Of a stretch of DNA of 64,000 nucleotides, positions 1 to 10,569 are shown in pieces; positions within the stretch are counted from its first letter, which is position 1; every line of letters starts with the position of its first letter. The DNA lies in the NCBI GenBank assembly GCA_009801085.1, contig VNWV01000024.1, positions 1-64,000 on the forward strand, in the 5' to 3' direction. Under the pieces are notes generated by a model. The model saw only the letters and a program-made list of their open reading frames with translations, was not told the DNA's origin and did no database searches. The DNA is from Lasiodiplodia sp. COLG20 (Eukaryota > Ascomycota > Dothideomycetes > Botryosphaeriales > Botryosphaeriaceae). The position numbers were made by a program, and so were the translations under genes.

Positions 1-132
1 GCTAAAGTGTGCATATAATGTTCTGCAGTCAACTTGAGCCTCGCATATTCGCATGCTACGAGTAAGGCTAAAGTGTGCATATAATGTTCTGCAGTCAACT
101 TGAGCCTCGCATATTCGCATGCTACGAGTAAG
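1..132. repeat. 66-bp perfect tandem duplication
   Basis: Bases 1-66 and 67-132 are identical, so two complete 66-bp units lie head to tail. The left copy begins exactly at the window edge, so more copies may lie outside. The array sits 39 bp beyond the stop of the minus-strand transporter, in its likely 3' untranslated region. No coding role is visible. Confidence 0.97.
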
Positions 133-170
133 AGCAACCTCGTCAAGGCATCTTACATCCAAACAACATA

Positions 171-2130
171 TCACAACACCCTCCCCTTCGTCTGGGCCCT
201 CTCCTTCAAGCTCAAATCCCTCCAAATTAGTATAAACACCGTCGACACGGCCACGACAACCGTCGCCGCAACCGTCTGCACCTTCTGCACGTCCATGTAC
301 GCCTTCACGATGGCCGTCCTCTCGGGGCTCCCCCACTCGTAACTCAACTGCGTCTTCAAGCTCGCGAATATTTTCTTCGCCTGCGCCCTCTCGGTACCGG
401 GCAAGTACTCCTCCAAGTACCGCGGCAGCAGGTTCGTCCACACGGCGCCCGACACGGCCGACCCCACCGCGCCGCCCAGGTACGCGAAAAACGCCTTGAA
501 CGCCAGCACGACAGCAACATTCTAATGCTCGCCAGCAGCCGCCATAATAGCGATCTCCTCGGCATTCGTCAGCGTCCCGCCGCCCAGCGCGAGCAGCGCC
601 TGGCTCGCAACCACTCCAGCCAACGGGCTCTCGCGGGCGCGGAACTTGACCATCATGCCGGCGCCGGCCAGGTGGACGGGGATGGCGGCGAGGGCGACGT
701 GCTTGGGGTAGGGGCAGCAGTGGCGGAAGAGGAGGCCGAGCAGCGGCGCCCAGGCGCAGGTGACGTAGGAATACACGTTGTTGACGTGGCCGGCGCGCGT
801 GACGGAGAGCCCGTGGACGACTTGCAGGTACGAGGTGAAGTAGTTGGCCCACAGGTAAAAGGCGATGCGCGTCACGGCGCCCATGGTGCACACGCCTAGC
901 ACCGTGCGGTCGCGGAGGAGGTGGAAGGGGATCATGGGTTTGGGGTTGAGTGTCGCCGGCGCCCGCTCCCAGAGGAGGAAGGCGAGGATAAAGACGGGCC
1001 CGAGGATGAGCATAGCGATGATGTGGCCGGAGCGCCAGGTCGAGCCGTTGTATTTGGCGAGCGTGACGGCGAGGAGGAGGAGGACGAAGCCGGCGGCGAC
1101 GAGGGTGAGGCCGATCACTGGTTGTTTGTGAGCTGTGGGTTCGTCGGGAGAAGTGGGCAGTCTTCTGGGAAGAGAGACGCAAAGGACGACTACGCACCAT
1201 CGAACTCCCAGAACCAATATAATGCCTGCTTCTTGATTCCCTTGGGGACTGGCGACTCGGCAGCGACCTGGAACTTTTGCGCCTCGCGCTGCTTTGCGAA
1301 CAGGAAGTACAGCAAGAAGCTCGACACGACAGGGGTGGTTATGGAAAAGATGCCATAGCCCCAGCGCCAGCTCGACACTTGCAAGAGCCTGTCGGCAATG
1401 GCAGGTCCTGCGAAGCCCGTCGCCAGGTATGGCAGCGCAGTCAGGCCCAGGTAGAAGGGCCGGCTTATCAGTGCCGTCATGTCCGAGATGATGACCGTGG
1501 CCACATAGTCGGACCCCGTGTTGCCGATGGTCTTGAAGACGCGCGCCCCGAAGTACGAGTCGATGCCTGTGCAGGCCGCAGATAGGATCGAGCCTAGTGT
1601 GCTGCAAAGTGCGACGAATGCGAAACCTTCGGCTCTACCAAAGGCGTCGATGAGCTTGGCGACGGGGAAGGCTAGGACCGCAGACACCATGCTCGTGATG
1701 ATGGTCAAAATCGGGAGGAGAGAGTGCGACTTGAAGGAGGAGGTGGCGTAGGCCGAGAGGGGGGCGGTGGTCATGGCATCGAGAGACTTGTTGAAGAAGA
1801 CAACCCATAGACTGTAGTTGAACTTGAATCAGTAAAAGAGAGGAATATAACGGAACAACATATATGCATGGTATGATAGTGAATCGGAAACAGTTTAATG
1901 TGTAGACTTCAAGTGCCCACGATGAAATGGTGCAATAACTCTCGCAAACCAGTAGTGCGATCGGCTTACATGGCATAGGTGACCCATAAAATCTTCTTCG
2001 ACCACAGAGTTGTGACGGCTTCAATCTTCTTAATACCTTGCTGCGTCTGTTCCGCCCCTAAGTCGTGCTTCAAATCTTCATCTTCAGCAGCTGGCCCGGT
2101 CGTCACACGCTCAACATCCTTGGATTCCAT
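171..2130 (-). pseudogene. Siderophore-iron transporter (MFS, Sit1/MirB-like) with in-frame stop
   Basis: Members of this 14-helix MFS family import ferric siderophores across the plasma membrane. Exons are 2130-1970, 1811-1198 and 1118-171, with GT-AG introns of 158 and 79 bp that keep frame. The N-terminus carries the family pattern of a charged cytosolic stretch followed by GIKKIEAVTTLWSKK, then YATSSF about 25 residues into the first membrane region, and a WEFDVIGL-like segment at the second splice junction. Total coding length is about 572 codons, normal for the family. At 522-524 an in-frame TAG splits the protein after about residue 455. The downstream 116 codons stay open in the same frame and resemble the final helices (AFFAYLGGAVGSAVSGAVW), and the family usually has Gln where the stop lies. 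The gene is therefore probably inactive, unless the base is a sequencing error or the codon is read through. It is divergent from the hydrolase at 2974. Confidence 0.82.
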
Positions 2131-2580
2131 CTGGTACGAAGATTAAGCTTGTCCCACGGCAGACGTGATATGCGAAGCCATGGTGGTCTCGACTTAAATG
2201 GAGGTGATTTTCAGACAGTGTTCTGAAAGTAGGGCCAAGGAAGCCCCAGTAGCATTTAAGCTCCCCAAGAAACCACCATCCTCGCCCATCGTCCCACTCG
2301 TCCCGTCGCGAAACATGACGCCAAGCACGACAAATAAATTTTCCTGCTGGCACGGCTGGCAAAAGAACGCCACAGGCGACGGATAGATCCATTGATTGAT
2401 AAGGGCGGAGGGCGGAGCGTTAATACGACACGAGGCCCCCACCCAGCAACAGAAGCTTTTGACGGGGTCCATTCTTCATGTGGCAGCACACCGTTTGGTC
2501 AGCGGAGCATCGAGCGATCGGGTTACCGGATTGAGTAATCGATCACACACTAACTCCACTTGATGTCTTCCGGGCCAAGA

Positions 2581-2589
2581 TTATCTGAT
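2581..2589 (-). promoter_or_regulatory. SreA/Sre1-type GATA site (ATCAGATAA)
   Basis: The minus strand reads ATCAGATAA, an exact match to ATCWGATAA, the published consensus for the fungal iron-responsive GATA repressors (SreA, SRE, Sfu1). It lies 451 bp upstream of the transporter start codon and in the same orientation, inside the 843-bp divergent region shared with the hydrolase. That placement fits repression of iron uptake under iron sufficiency. Binding is inferred, not shown. Confidence 0.6.
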
Positions 2590-2973
2590 TGATTAGATTG
2601 ACCGGCGCTAGATCCTTCGTTTACATGAGAGAGACTCACAGCTATTTTCGCCCTTGCCAAGTCGCGATCGGCAAATGTGACTGCAACGGTGGGGTGGCGA
2701 GAGCTCCTTTTCGCGTTTTGTTAGCACGATGCCGGCAATTTGGAAGGCTAAGCGAGAGCGAAGGCGGAGGCAAGTGGAACCTTCCGATATCGTTGATAAA
2801 TCTTGGCAAGCGGACTATTTCCTTCCGCTGGTTTCGGACTGATGTTGTAATTCGTGACGAAAATACGTGGTACGCGGTGGTTGCGGGGATAAGAAGCGGG
2901 GTCCTGCAGCTTTCCGATGCAAATCGAGAAACTGCAACTGAGGAAAGAGAAGGAACAACATCAGAAACTCCAA

Positions 2974-4100
2974 ATGGCTGAGTACAGGCATTACGCAGAT
3001 CCCGATCCGCAATGGGCTGACGTATGTGAGGATTCCGCTTTCAAGCGCAAAGCTGACTTCCATTTCGACAGTTCCCGCATAATCTGCCTCCAGGCACGCG
3101 TGTTCAGGGAATGAGCCGAGAACGCCTTCCTATCACACCACAAGACGGTCTTGACATCTCGGAATTCAGCGTGCCAGCGCGAGACTCTCACCCAATCCTC
3201 ATCCGGTCGTATCGACCATCAGACAAGCAAGCTGGCGAGCTTCTTCCCCTCGTCATCTACCTCCATGGCGGCGGCTTCGTCACAGGAGGGTTGGAAACAG
3301 ATGATGTTTCATGCCGCGCCATATCATTGCAGTGTGGCGTCGTGGTCTTGAACGTTGAGTACCGCTTGGCGCCGGAGAATAAGTTCCCTGTCGGTTGGCA
3401 GGACAGCTATGATATTGTGAAATGGGTGAGCATACGCAAACGTTTAGGAAATACCAGCGCTGAATGTTCAGGCCGCCACTCCTGCCGCGCAGAAGCAGCT
3501 CTCCGTTGATCTAACCAAAGGCTTCATCGTCGGTGGCACTTCCGCCGGCGCAAACTTTACAGCCGGTATCTCGCACTTCTTCGCCGGGCACGAGGATAAC
3601 GAGAAACTCTCTCCCCAATTGACCGGCCTGATGTTCATTGCCCCGAGCGTATGCCATCCGGATGCGCGACCCGAGCAGTACAAGAGTCAAATCCTGAGTG
3701 TTGACGAAATCAACGATGCTCCAGGTCTGACGCGGAAGAGCATCGATTACTTTGCAGGTAAAACGCTTCTTCCTATAGACAAGAACTTGAACTGTACTGA
3801 CCCGCCCAAGGCAAATACGGTGCGCCACCTTCCGACAAGCGGCTTTCCCCTCTTGTTTTCCCCTCGCACACAGGCCTCGCGAAGAAAGCTCTCTTTCAAG
3901 TTTGCGGCTGGGATCCACGCCGCGATGAAGGTCTTTTGTTTGAGAAGCTGCTCAAAGAGGACGGGTTGCAGACAAGACTGCATATTTATTCGGGATTGCC
4001 GCACGGCTTCTGGACGTCCTGCCCAGATCTGCCGGTGTCGAGGAAGTGGGAGAAAGAACTGGTCGAAGCGGTCAAGTGGATGGTGGACGGGGAGGCCTGA
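2974..4100 (+). CDS. HSL-type alpha/beta hydrolase (esterase/lipase)
   Basis: Probably hydrolyses carboxylic esters; the substrate cannot be read from the sequence. Exons are 2974-3021, 3072-3425, 3472-3757 and 3811-4100, with introns of 50, 46 and 53 bp, giving 325 residues. It carries the oxyanion-hole motif HGGG (His at about 81), the nucleophile elbow GGTSAG (Ser at about 158), an aspartate in GWDPRRD and the catalytic His in LPHGFW, in the order of the hormone-sensitive-lipase family (alpha/beta hydrolase fold 3). I chose the ATG at 2974 because it yields a MAEYRHYADPDPQW start that splices cleanly into the fold. No signal peptide is visible, so it is likely cytosolic. It is divergent from the iron transporter and convergent with the HET gene. 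Such enzymes often sit near secondary-metabolite genes, but no synthase lies nearby. Confidence 0.88.
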
Positions 4101-4370
4101 GAAATAATCTTCCATCTAAGAGTAATGAAAACGCGACGTATAGTCATGCCAATGTTGTTTATACTTAAAATTCATATGGAAACTCATGACCACTAAGTGT
4201 TGATGCAGTCGCCATAGCTGGCAGATACGTCTTGAGCTTGCTCCTTCGCCCTTGCAAAATGATGGATCGTGCTGCGAATTAACTCACACACGTGAAGGTT
4301 CTCTAGTGTCAATAATGCCATGAAACCTATAGCATCTTTATGAACTAACAGTTGAAGGAATAAGGCATTC

Positions 4371-4432
4371 CAATTTCTCCTTTAAACTAGCGTCACATTC
4401 TCAATTTCTCCTTTAAACTAGCGTCACATTCT
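4371..4432. repeat. 31-bp tandem duplication over the HET stop codon
   Basis: Bases 4371-4401 and 4402-4432 are identical 31-bp units. The right unit holds the last codons and stop (4413-4415) of the HET gene; the left unit repeats the same bases just past the stop. Because the stop is inside the unit, the duplication lengthens only the 3' untranslated region. Confidence 0.95.
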
Positions 4433-7136
4433 CCATTTCTCTGCCTCTGAAGGATTCCATGAGTAGAAAAAGGAATTGCCGGTGGTGTAAAAATTCTCCA
4501 AGTCGCGCAATCAAGTCGAATGACATCAAACATATCCAAAATTGGTCTCGATTCCACTCCCAGGATTCGCTGTCATCCAGAGATACTTCTCTTAAATAGC
4601 TGAATGCCACGCTCAAAGTACGGGCCTCGTCAATGGTATCATTTTCCCGCCAATTGGATCCGAACGGGAACTGTCCCCGAATTATCCATCCATAACTCTC
4701 ATAGTCGAGACTCTGTAGTGTTTCTGTGTAGCATCCTCGGACCACCAATGTTTTCAGCCTTGTCACGTCTTGCCTCCAGCTCATCATCAGATCTTCTGGT
4801 TGCCCTTCAAGGCGAGTCCATTTCCGGAGTGATTCGCAAAACATTCCCTCAAATTGTCCCAGAACACGTAAATTCAAAGGAACCTGTGATTTACAGAATT
4901 TCCTTTTGTTGGGATATGTAAACATATTCACATCCTCGGGAGCCAATGATTGGAGCATCTCTGTCCACATCTGCTTCATCAACTCCAAATGGTCATTTCT
5001 CATTGGAGATCCATTGACATTCGCGAGTGATCTTCTCTTGATTGCAGATTCGATCATATTGAAAGGGCCTGTGGAAGTATCCAAAAATTCCGACCCGTGA
5101 GAAGAGCATTTCTGAAGGAAGTTGACAGTGACCAACCACGACAAGACCAGATTGGCCGCCTGCTGACCTATGTGATCGCAAGCCTCATCCAGCTCGGAGA
5201 AGCCTAATCCCGTCGTCTCTCGGCCACTATTAGATGAAAATAAGTCGATGAAAAATCTCCCCTCTAACGAGAGAATCGAATCGACGTGTCTCTTTACCAG
5301 AAGGGTACTGTTCCACCTGGAAAAATAAAAAATTTCAAGCTCTTGCTCGCTTTCCAGTACACGCGGATGTCCATCAAGCTTTGAATACTTGATGGGAAGG
5401 CTGGCCTTGTGTCCTCCAGCAAGTGTAAGTACGCCTTGCGAGTATCGGAAAAGAGGGTAGCCATAAGTAGCAATGGAGCCAACATCAGACTGTATGGCTG
5501 GTCCGATGATTTCGTGGAGCTGAGAAAAATGGAACGGGGGCTCTTTATGTCTTCGTACGCAAAACTGACCATCTCCGGCAATGATAAAGTCGCATGGCTG
5601 ATAAGGCTCATGTTCATAATGAGATGCATCCGAAAGAGATGAAGGGAGCAAGATTTCAGTTGCATCAAAGCCCCAGGATGATTGAGGGATTGAGAGTTCT
5701 GTAACATCAATGCTCACTCTCAAGCCCACTGTGCTGCCTAGATGATCTGCAAGATTACTCCAATCCGGCACCCATGAAGGAAGACTCGAAATCTTTTTCT
5801 CAGATTGTGCGAAAGAGAGAAAATCCAAAGAAGGCGAGTCTCGGGATCGTTGGGCCCAATAAGCCGCCAGTCCCGTGTAAACTTGTTGGACTGTTAGGGA
5901 GTAGTCGACAGGAAAGAGCTTCGCTTCATCAGGGTGGACTAATCCGACGAGGCCATAGACTCTGTCCCGTGGATCGGCACAATCTGAGTTCCTGGTATTA
6001 ATGAGTAGCTGCAGAAGCGTCGGAGGGGTTTGTGTAGTAAAGGCCGGAACTGAAAAATGGTTCATCCAGTTCAGATTGAGCCCGCAAGACTGAAAGGCAG
6101 TGCACAGATTGTTCCAGTGGATAGTCTCATTGCCACATGTAACAGTCGCTTTTCGGGCATGAGCAATCTCTTGAACGATCCATATTCGATGGAAGTAAGG
6201 TCGTCTGAGGAGCTGGGTCAGAGCCTCTCTACCATCTTCATCACTCGTAGAGTGAGCCGCCACAAGTCTCATTGCCTTTTCAGAGGCATATCTTTCCTCC
6301 CCAAGGTAGATCAACACCCTAGCCGCCGAGCTATAAATCTCTGACATCAGACCAACTTGGAATTGACGCTCCAGAGGATCGTGCTGGTTGATACAAATGG
6401 CATCCACCCATACTACCCTGTCGTGACGGGTTCGGAGGCTTCGCAAGGCCGAATGACAGTTTCTAGTCACAAGTATGACTTGATGCCGGGGTCCGATGAA
6501 GATCGGCGTGCAATTGCGTTTATCTCCATCCAGATCAGCCCATGTGTAGGACAAAGCTTCGTACGTAGAAAGCGTGGGGTCGTCCAATCGTGCAACCTCC
6601 AAAGAGCAGTGCACTGGTGCATAGGGAGACTCGGCGCTGTGTAGACGAAGAAGACGTAGCCCATATGGTTTGGGAAGATGCCCATATAGGGTTTCGAAAG
6701 CACGTTTCGGGCGGTCGGTCCAAGAGACTTCCACTGGGTGATCGGTTATCGAAGACACACCAGCTCCCACAGATGATTCAATGCTCATCTTTCCACCACA
6801 TGCGTCCTCTCCTGGCAATTCAGTGGCCTGCTCTTCATGACTCTCCATTTTAACTGGCTCCGGAGATATATCCTCCCATTGATCGATGTTGTCAATGAGA
6901 AAAGCGGTCACGTTGTTTCCGTTTCCATCGATAATGGGTCCTGAGTATTCCACACATGGAGGCCATGACAATTTGAGTTGTGATCGTTTTGGAGCCTGGG
7001 GAGGGGGTGGAGGGGGTGGTGTTTCGGCCGTATCTTCCATGACCAAGAAAGCCGAACTGCCGCATGTGTTGCAAGCTGGTACGCCATCGTGCCACCTGAT
7101 GTCTAAATCTTCGCAAGTATGATCGTGCCACGACAT
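4413..7136 (-). CDS. HET-domain (heterokaryon incompatibility) protein
   Basis: A single open exon encodes about 907 residues from the ATG at 7136; the frame stays open to an ATG at 7274 (953 residues). I prefer 7136 because the protein then opens with a Cys/His-containing segment (MSWHDHTC, then ACNTCG about 20 residues on) seen at the start of other HET proteins, while the upstream extension is low complexity. The HET domain begins near residue 185 with YEALSYTW, followed by VVWVDAICINQHDPLERQ and a RVLIYLGEE segment. A proline run (seven consecutive Pro) precedes it. The long C-terminal part has no domain I recognise. HET proteins trigger cell death after fusion of unlike hyphae, but most genomic copies have unknown roles. 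The 3' end lies in a 31-bp tandem duplication. Confidence 0.92.
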   Translation of the reverse strand: MSWHDHTCEDLDIRWHDGVPACNTCGSSAFLVMEDTAETPPPPPPPQAPKRSQLKLSWPPCVEYSGPIIDGNGNNVTAFLIDNIDQWEDISPEPVKMESHEEQATELPGEDACGGKMSIESSVGAGVSSITDHPVEVSWTDRPKRAFETLYGHLPKPYGLRLLRLHSAESPYAPVHCSLEVARLDDPTLSTYEALSYTWADLDGDKRNCTPIFIGPRHQVILVTRNCHSALRSLRTRHDRVVWVDAICINQHDPLERQFQVGLMSEIYSSAARVLIYLGEERYASEKAMRLVAAHSTSDEDGREALTQLLRRPYFHRIWIVQEIAHARKATVTCGNETIHWNNLCTAFQSCGLNLNWMNHFSVPAFTTQTPPTLLQLLINTRNSDCADPRDRVYGLVGLVHPDEAKLFPVDYSLTVQQVYTGLAAYWAQRSRDSPSLDFLSFAQSEKKISSLPSWVPDWSNLADHLGSTVGLRVSIDVTELSIPQSSWGFDATEILLPSSLSDASHYEHEPYQPCDFIIAGDGQFCVRRHKEPPFHFSQLHEIIGPAIQSDVGSIATYGYPLFRYSQGVLTLAGGHKASLPIKYSKLDGHPRVLESEQELEIFYFSRWNSTLLVKRHVDSILSLEGRFFIDLFSSNSGRETTGLGFSELDEACDHIGQQAANLVLSWLVTVNFLQKCSSHGSEFLDTSTGPFNMIESAIKRRSLANVNGSPMRNDHLELMKQMWTEMLQSLAPEDVNMFTYPNKRKFCKSQVPLNLRVLGQFEGMFCESLRKWTRLEGQPEDLMMSWRQDVTRLKTLVVRGCYTETLQSLDYESYGWIIRGQFPFGSNWRENDTIDEARTLSVAFSYLREVSLDDSESWEWNRDQFWICLMSFDLIARLGEFLHHRQFLFLLMESFRGREMENVTLV

Positions 7137-8337
7137 GCTGAGTAGTAGTGTTGTTGTAGTGGATCGAGGTGATGGCGAAAATGAAGTAGGCTGTCTCTTT
7201 GCTTCTGCGGGGCGAGATTTGAGATGTGCGAGGCTGCATAGAATTAAAAGCTTGCGGGCAACACTGGGACACATTGCCGTGAGTGATTGGCGTTTGGCGG
7301 CTCCAATCGCGAGGGGGGCTGAATGACGTACGCGCAGTCAGCAGCTGATATGCGGCCCAGCTTGAATATCAATGGCTGAGTTTCACACAGAATTTCTGCC
7401 TTGCACAGCCTTGCCAGTGAGGAACTAATAGAAAAGCGCACTCAACTTGCGTATCGAGTGGCAATTTTGAGGGAATAGCCAATGTGCTTCGTCGTTTTTG
7501 AGATTTAATGTACATTTTTAAGCCTGCGAGGTCGGGTTACTGCAAAATATAGGCGCAGTGTACTCACTTCCTCTAATTACTTAGCTATGTACATACGAAG
7601 AAAAAGCGCTTGGGAAGTTGAGGGCTATTGTCATTAGCCTCTGTTGCTTTGTTTAACGTGAATTAGTCTTAGGCAAGGTCATTGTACATACGTATGTATG
7701 TATAAGCAGGTAGCGACAGCTTACGTTTCGGTTGAGTTGGGAGGCCATGTGCTTCACTACTGCACTTTCAGCTGAGGTGACCCTGGACCCTCCCTATCTG
7801 ATCCACGCATGGAGTGATTCGGAAGCTGAAACAGAGTGTCTGGAGTTAAAGAGATTCCGCCCCCAAACGTCGATCCCCCGCTCAGCCCTCCACGGATGAG
7901 GGTTGCCTCATCTGTCTCTCTTCCGTTCCGAGTCTCATGGGTACGTTTAATAGATTCACTACCTAAGCATGCAGGATGACATACTTCCGAGTGAAAGTTT
8001 CAGGAATATTGAATCCTCTTTGGTCTTCCGATGGTGGTGGCTACGATGGGGATGGTTCCAAGAACACTCTTCGATGAGATTTTGAAAGTCGCAAAACATA
8101 ACGATCCGTGATATATGCCTCTTTTCGCCAGTCCAAAACATGGCCGCTCTGTTGCAAACCCTCGTATGCCCCGAATACCGCAAAGAACTCCGATGGTATA
8201 TATATTCCCCACCACCCACTATACTCCCTTTAGCCATATCTCCATGAGCGTAGATCCTCCCAAAACGCCTCCAAAACACGCAACGAAGGAAACGCCCAAA
8301 CAAATCAAAAGCCGCCCGTTTCCTCTAGACCCGTCCA
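7137..8337. other. Gene-free stretch between HET and amidase
   Basis: About 1.2 kb with no supportable gene. It must contain the HET promoter (right of 7136) and the amidase 3' untranslated region. There is a short alternating ACATACGTATGTATGTATA tract near 7686. Small reading frames here lack family resemblance. Confidence 0.5.
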
Positions 8338-10569
8338 TCAAGGTCCAAACAACGGCTTCACCGCACCACCCCCCGCAACAACCCCCACCCCCACTCCCTC
8401 CCTCTCCCCCTCATCCTCCCCACCAAGCCTCCTCCTACTAAACGCCCCACCCGCCTCATCCCCCAAGCCCCTATACGCCCTCCTCCCGTTCGTCTTGAGG
8501 ATCTCGTACACCGTCTCCATGCTCAAGCTGTACCCGCTCTTGCGCCAGCGGGCGTTGAGCCAGCTGGTCAGCGCGTCGCTGCTCTGACGGAAGTCGCGCG
8601 TGTCCCACTCCTTCAGGATGACCTTGATGACGGGGCCGTCGGGCGGGAGGAGTTCGTCTGGTTTGGGGAAGGGGACGGAGTCGAGCGGGAGCGGGATGGG
8701 GCGGGAGGACGACGACGAAGTTGCAGAAGAGGACGTCAGGGCGGAGTGGCCGGAGCAGTGGGAATGGGAGGAAGAGGACGACGACGGGGACGGGGAGTTG
8801 TTGTTGGTCGGGTGGAAGACGGACTCCCACGCCGTCATGAAGTGCAGTAGCTTGGCTTCGGCGTGCGCCCTCGCCGTCACCGCGACGCCGAAGGGCCGCC
8901 CGTTCGACCGCAGCGCGCCGAGCGGCACGACCGCGATAGGGTAGCCTGCTGCGGCGGCGAGCTCGCACAGTGCGCTGTCGCCGGGCGCGGCTAGTACGTC
9001 GATGCCGTAGTAGTCGAGCACGAGGTCGATGCCCTCGGCGCCGCCGAGCCGCCGTAGCCCCTCCAGATGGTCCTTCACCACGCTTTCGGGCGTGCTCTCG
9101 CTGAGCACTGCGATCAGATCGTCCTGGTCTGGGCATGTCGGCTTGGGTAGTTCGATATCTGGGTGCTCGGCGTTGAATTCGATCAGCCCGGCCAGCGAGC
9201 GGACTCGGCTTTCCTCCAGATTGGCGAAGAACTCGGCGATTATAGTCTTAAACTCTTTATCTAGTAGTCAAAATTGTTGCATTAGTGAATTTGAAATATA
9301 TAGGGGGTTGTTCTTGTGTCTTCCTTTTGCCGGAACTGCTGTGTTTGTTGGAGGATACTTACATGCCACTATCTCGAAGCTGCTCATTGGCCCGCTGTTC
9401 CTGAATACCTGCGGCGATGGAGCCTGGACCGGGTACGACACTACCGCGCCGTTATCCCGTATTCTCGATATCGCCATCTCGTACATGCTCATCTAATCAG
9501 TCTCAAACGTCAGTGACATCCATCCCACTATCACTTGTCACCTTCAGCAAGTCTGGATAAGGAATAGGAAAGTCCGTACCATATACTTCTCCGCATCAGC
9601 ATTCAACCTCGAGAAGTCCTTCCCCACCTTCCAAATCGCCGGATCCACAAACCCCACGCGCAGCCCGTTCCACTGACTCCTGACCTGAAAGAGCCTGTAC
9701 CGCAACGGCGTCGACTTCAGCTCGCGGGGCAGCGGCTGCATGAGGGCGTCCATCAGAAACGTCAGGTCAGCCGCCGACTTCGCGGCCGCGCCGACAGCAT
9801 CAAAGCTGCGGCTGAGGGCCAGCACGCCGTCCGTCGGCACCTCGCCGACGGTGGGCTTGAGGGCGTACAGGGCGGCGCGGTTGGCGGGGGCCATGAGGCT
9901 GCCGACCGTGTCGGTCGCGACGGCCAGCGGCACGAAGCCGGCGGCGACGCTGACGGCCGAACCCGCGCCGCTGCCCCCTGGAGCCGTGTGGTCCCAGATG
10001 AGGACTCCTTTTTCCAGGCGGCGCGCGACGAAGGGCGACTGCGTCTGGCCGCCCACGGCGCTCCATCCGGGCGTCATCTCGGCCGACTTGAGCCCGCACA
10101 GCTCCGACAGGTTCGCCTTGCCCAGCACGATCAGCCCCGCTGCCATCAGCCGCTCGACCACCGTCGCCGGCCGCCGCGGCCGCGCCCCCACGAAGGCGTA
10201 CGAGCCGACGGTCGTGTCGAGCTGGTGCGCCAGGGCGTCCGTGGCGATGTTGTCCTTGACCACGACAGGGATGCCGTGGAGGGGCCCACGTACCCGTCCG
10301 GCTCGCCGCTCGTCGTCCAACCGCCGTGCTATGGCGAAGAGGTGGTAGCGGGGAGCGACGGAGATGATGGCGCGGAGCTGTCGTCCCTTACGGTTGTGCC
10401 GCTCGATCTGTGCCAGGTAGACGTCGACCAGCTCGACCGATGTCAGTGACCCCGCGCGGAGCATGTTCGAGAGAGAGGTGGCGGTAGCCGTGAGGGTATC
10501 GAAGGGGAATTGGCCGTCCATGATGGTGGTGGTAGTTGGAGGTTGCTGAGACTTGGAGATTTTGGCCAT
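8338..10569 (-). CDS. Amidase-signature family hydrolase
   Basis: Amidase-signature enzymes hydrolyse C-N amide bonds with a Lys-Ser-Ser triad. Exons are 10569-9580, 9492-9363 and 9260-8338, with introns of 87 and 102 bp, giving 680 residues. An in-frame ATG at 10521 is an alternative start. The Lys lies in GIPVVVKDNIATDA. The glycine/serine loop reads GGSGAGSAVSVAAG, where GGSSGGSA is usual, so the cis-Ser position is kept but its neighbour is Gly. The nucleophile loop reads TDTVGSLMAPAN, keeping Ser but replacing the usual Gly-Gly-Ser-Ile-Arg pattern. The first half of the fold is well conserved; the second half ends with the VAVTARAHAEAKLL helix. A serine-rich linker (from about residue 535) and a further segment of about 100 residues follow. 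Substrate is unknown. Confidence 0.86.
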
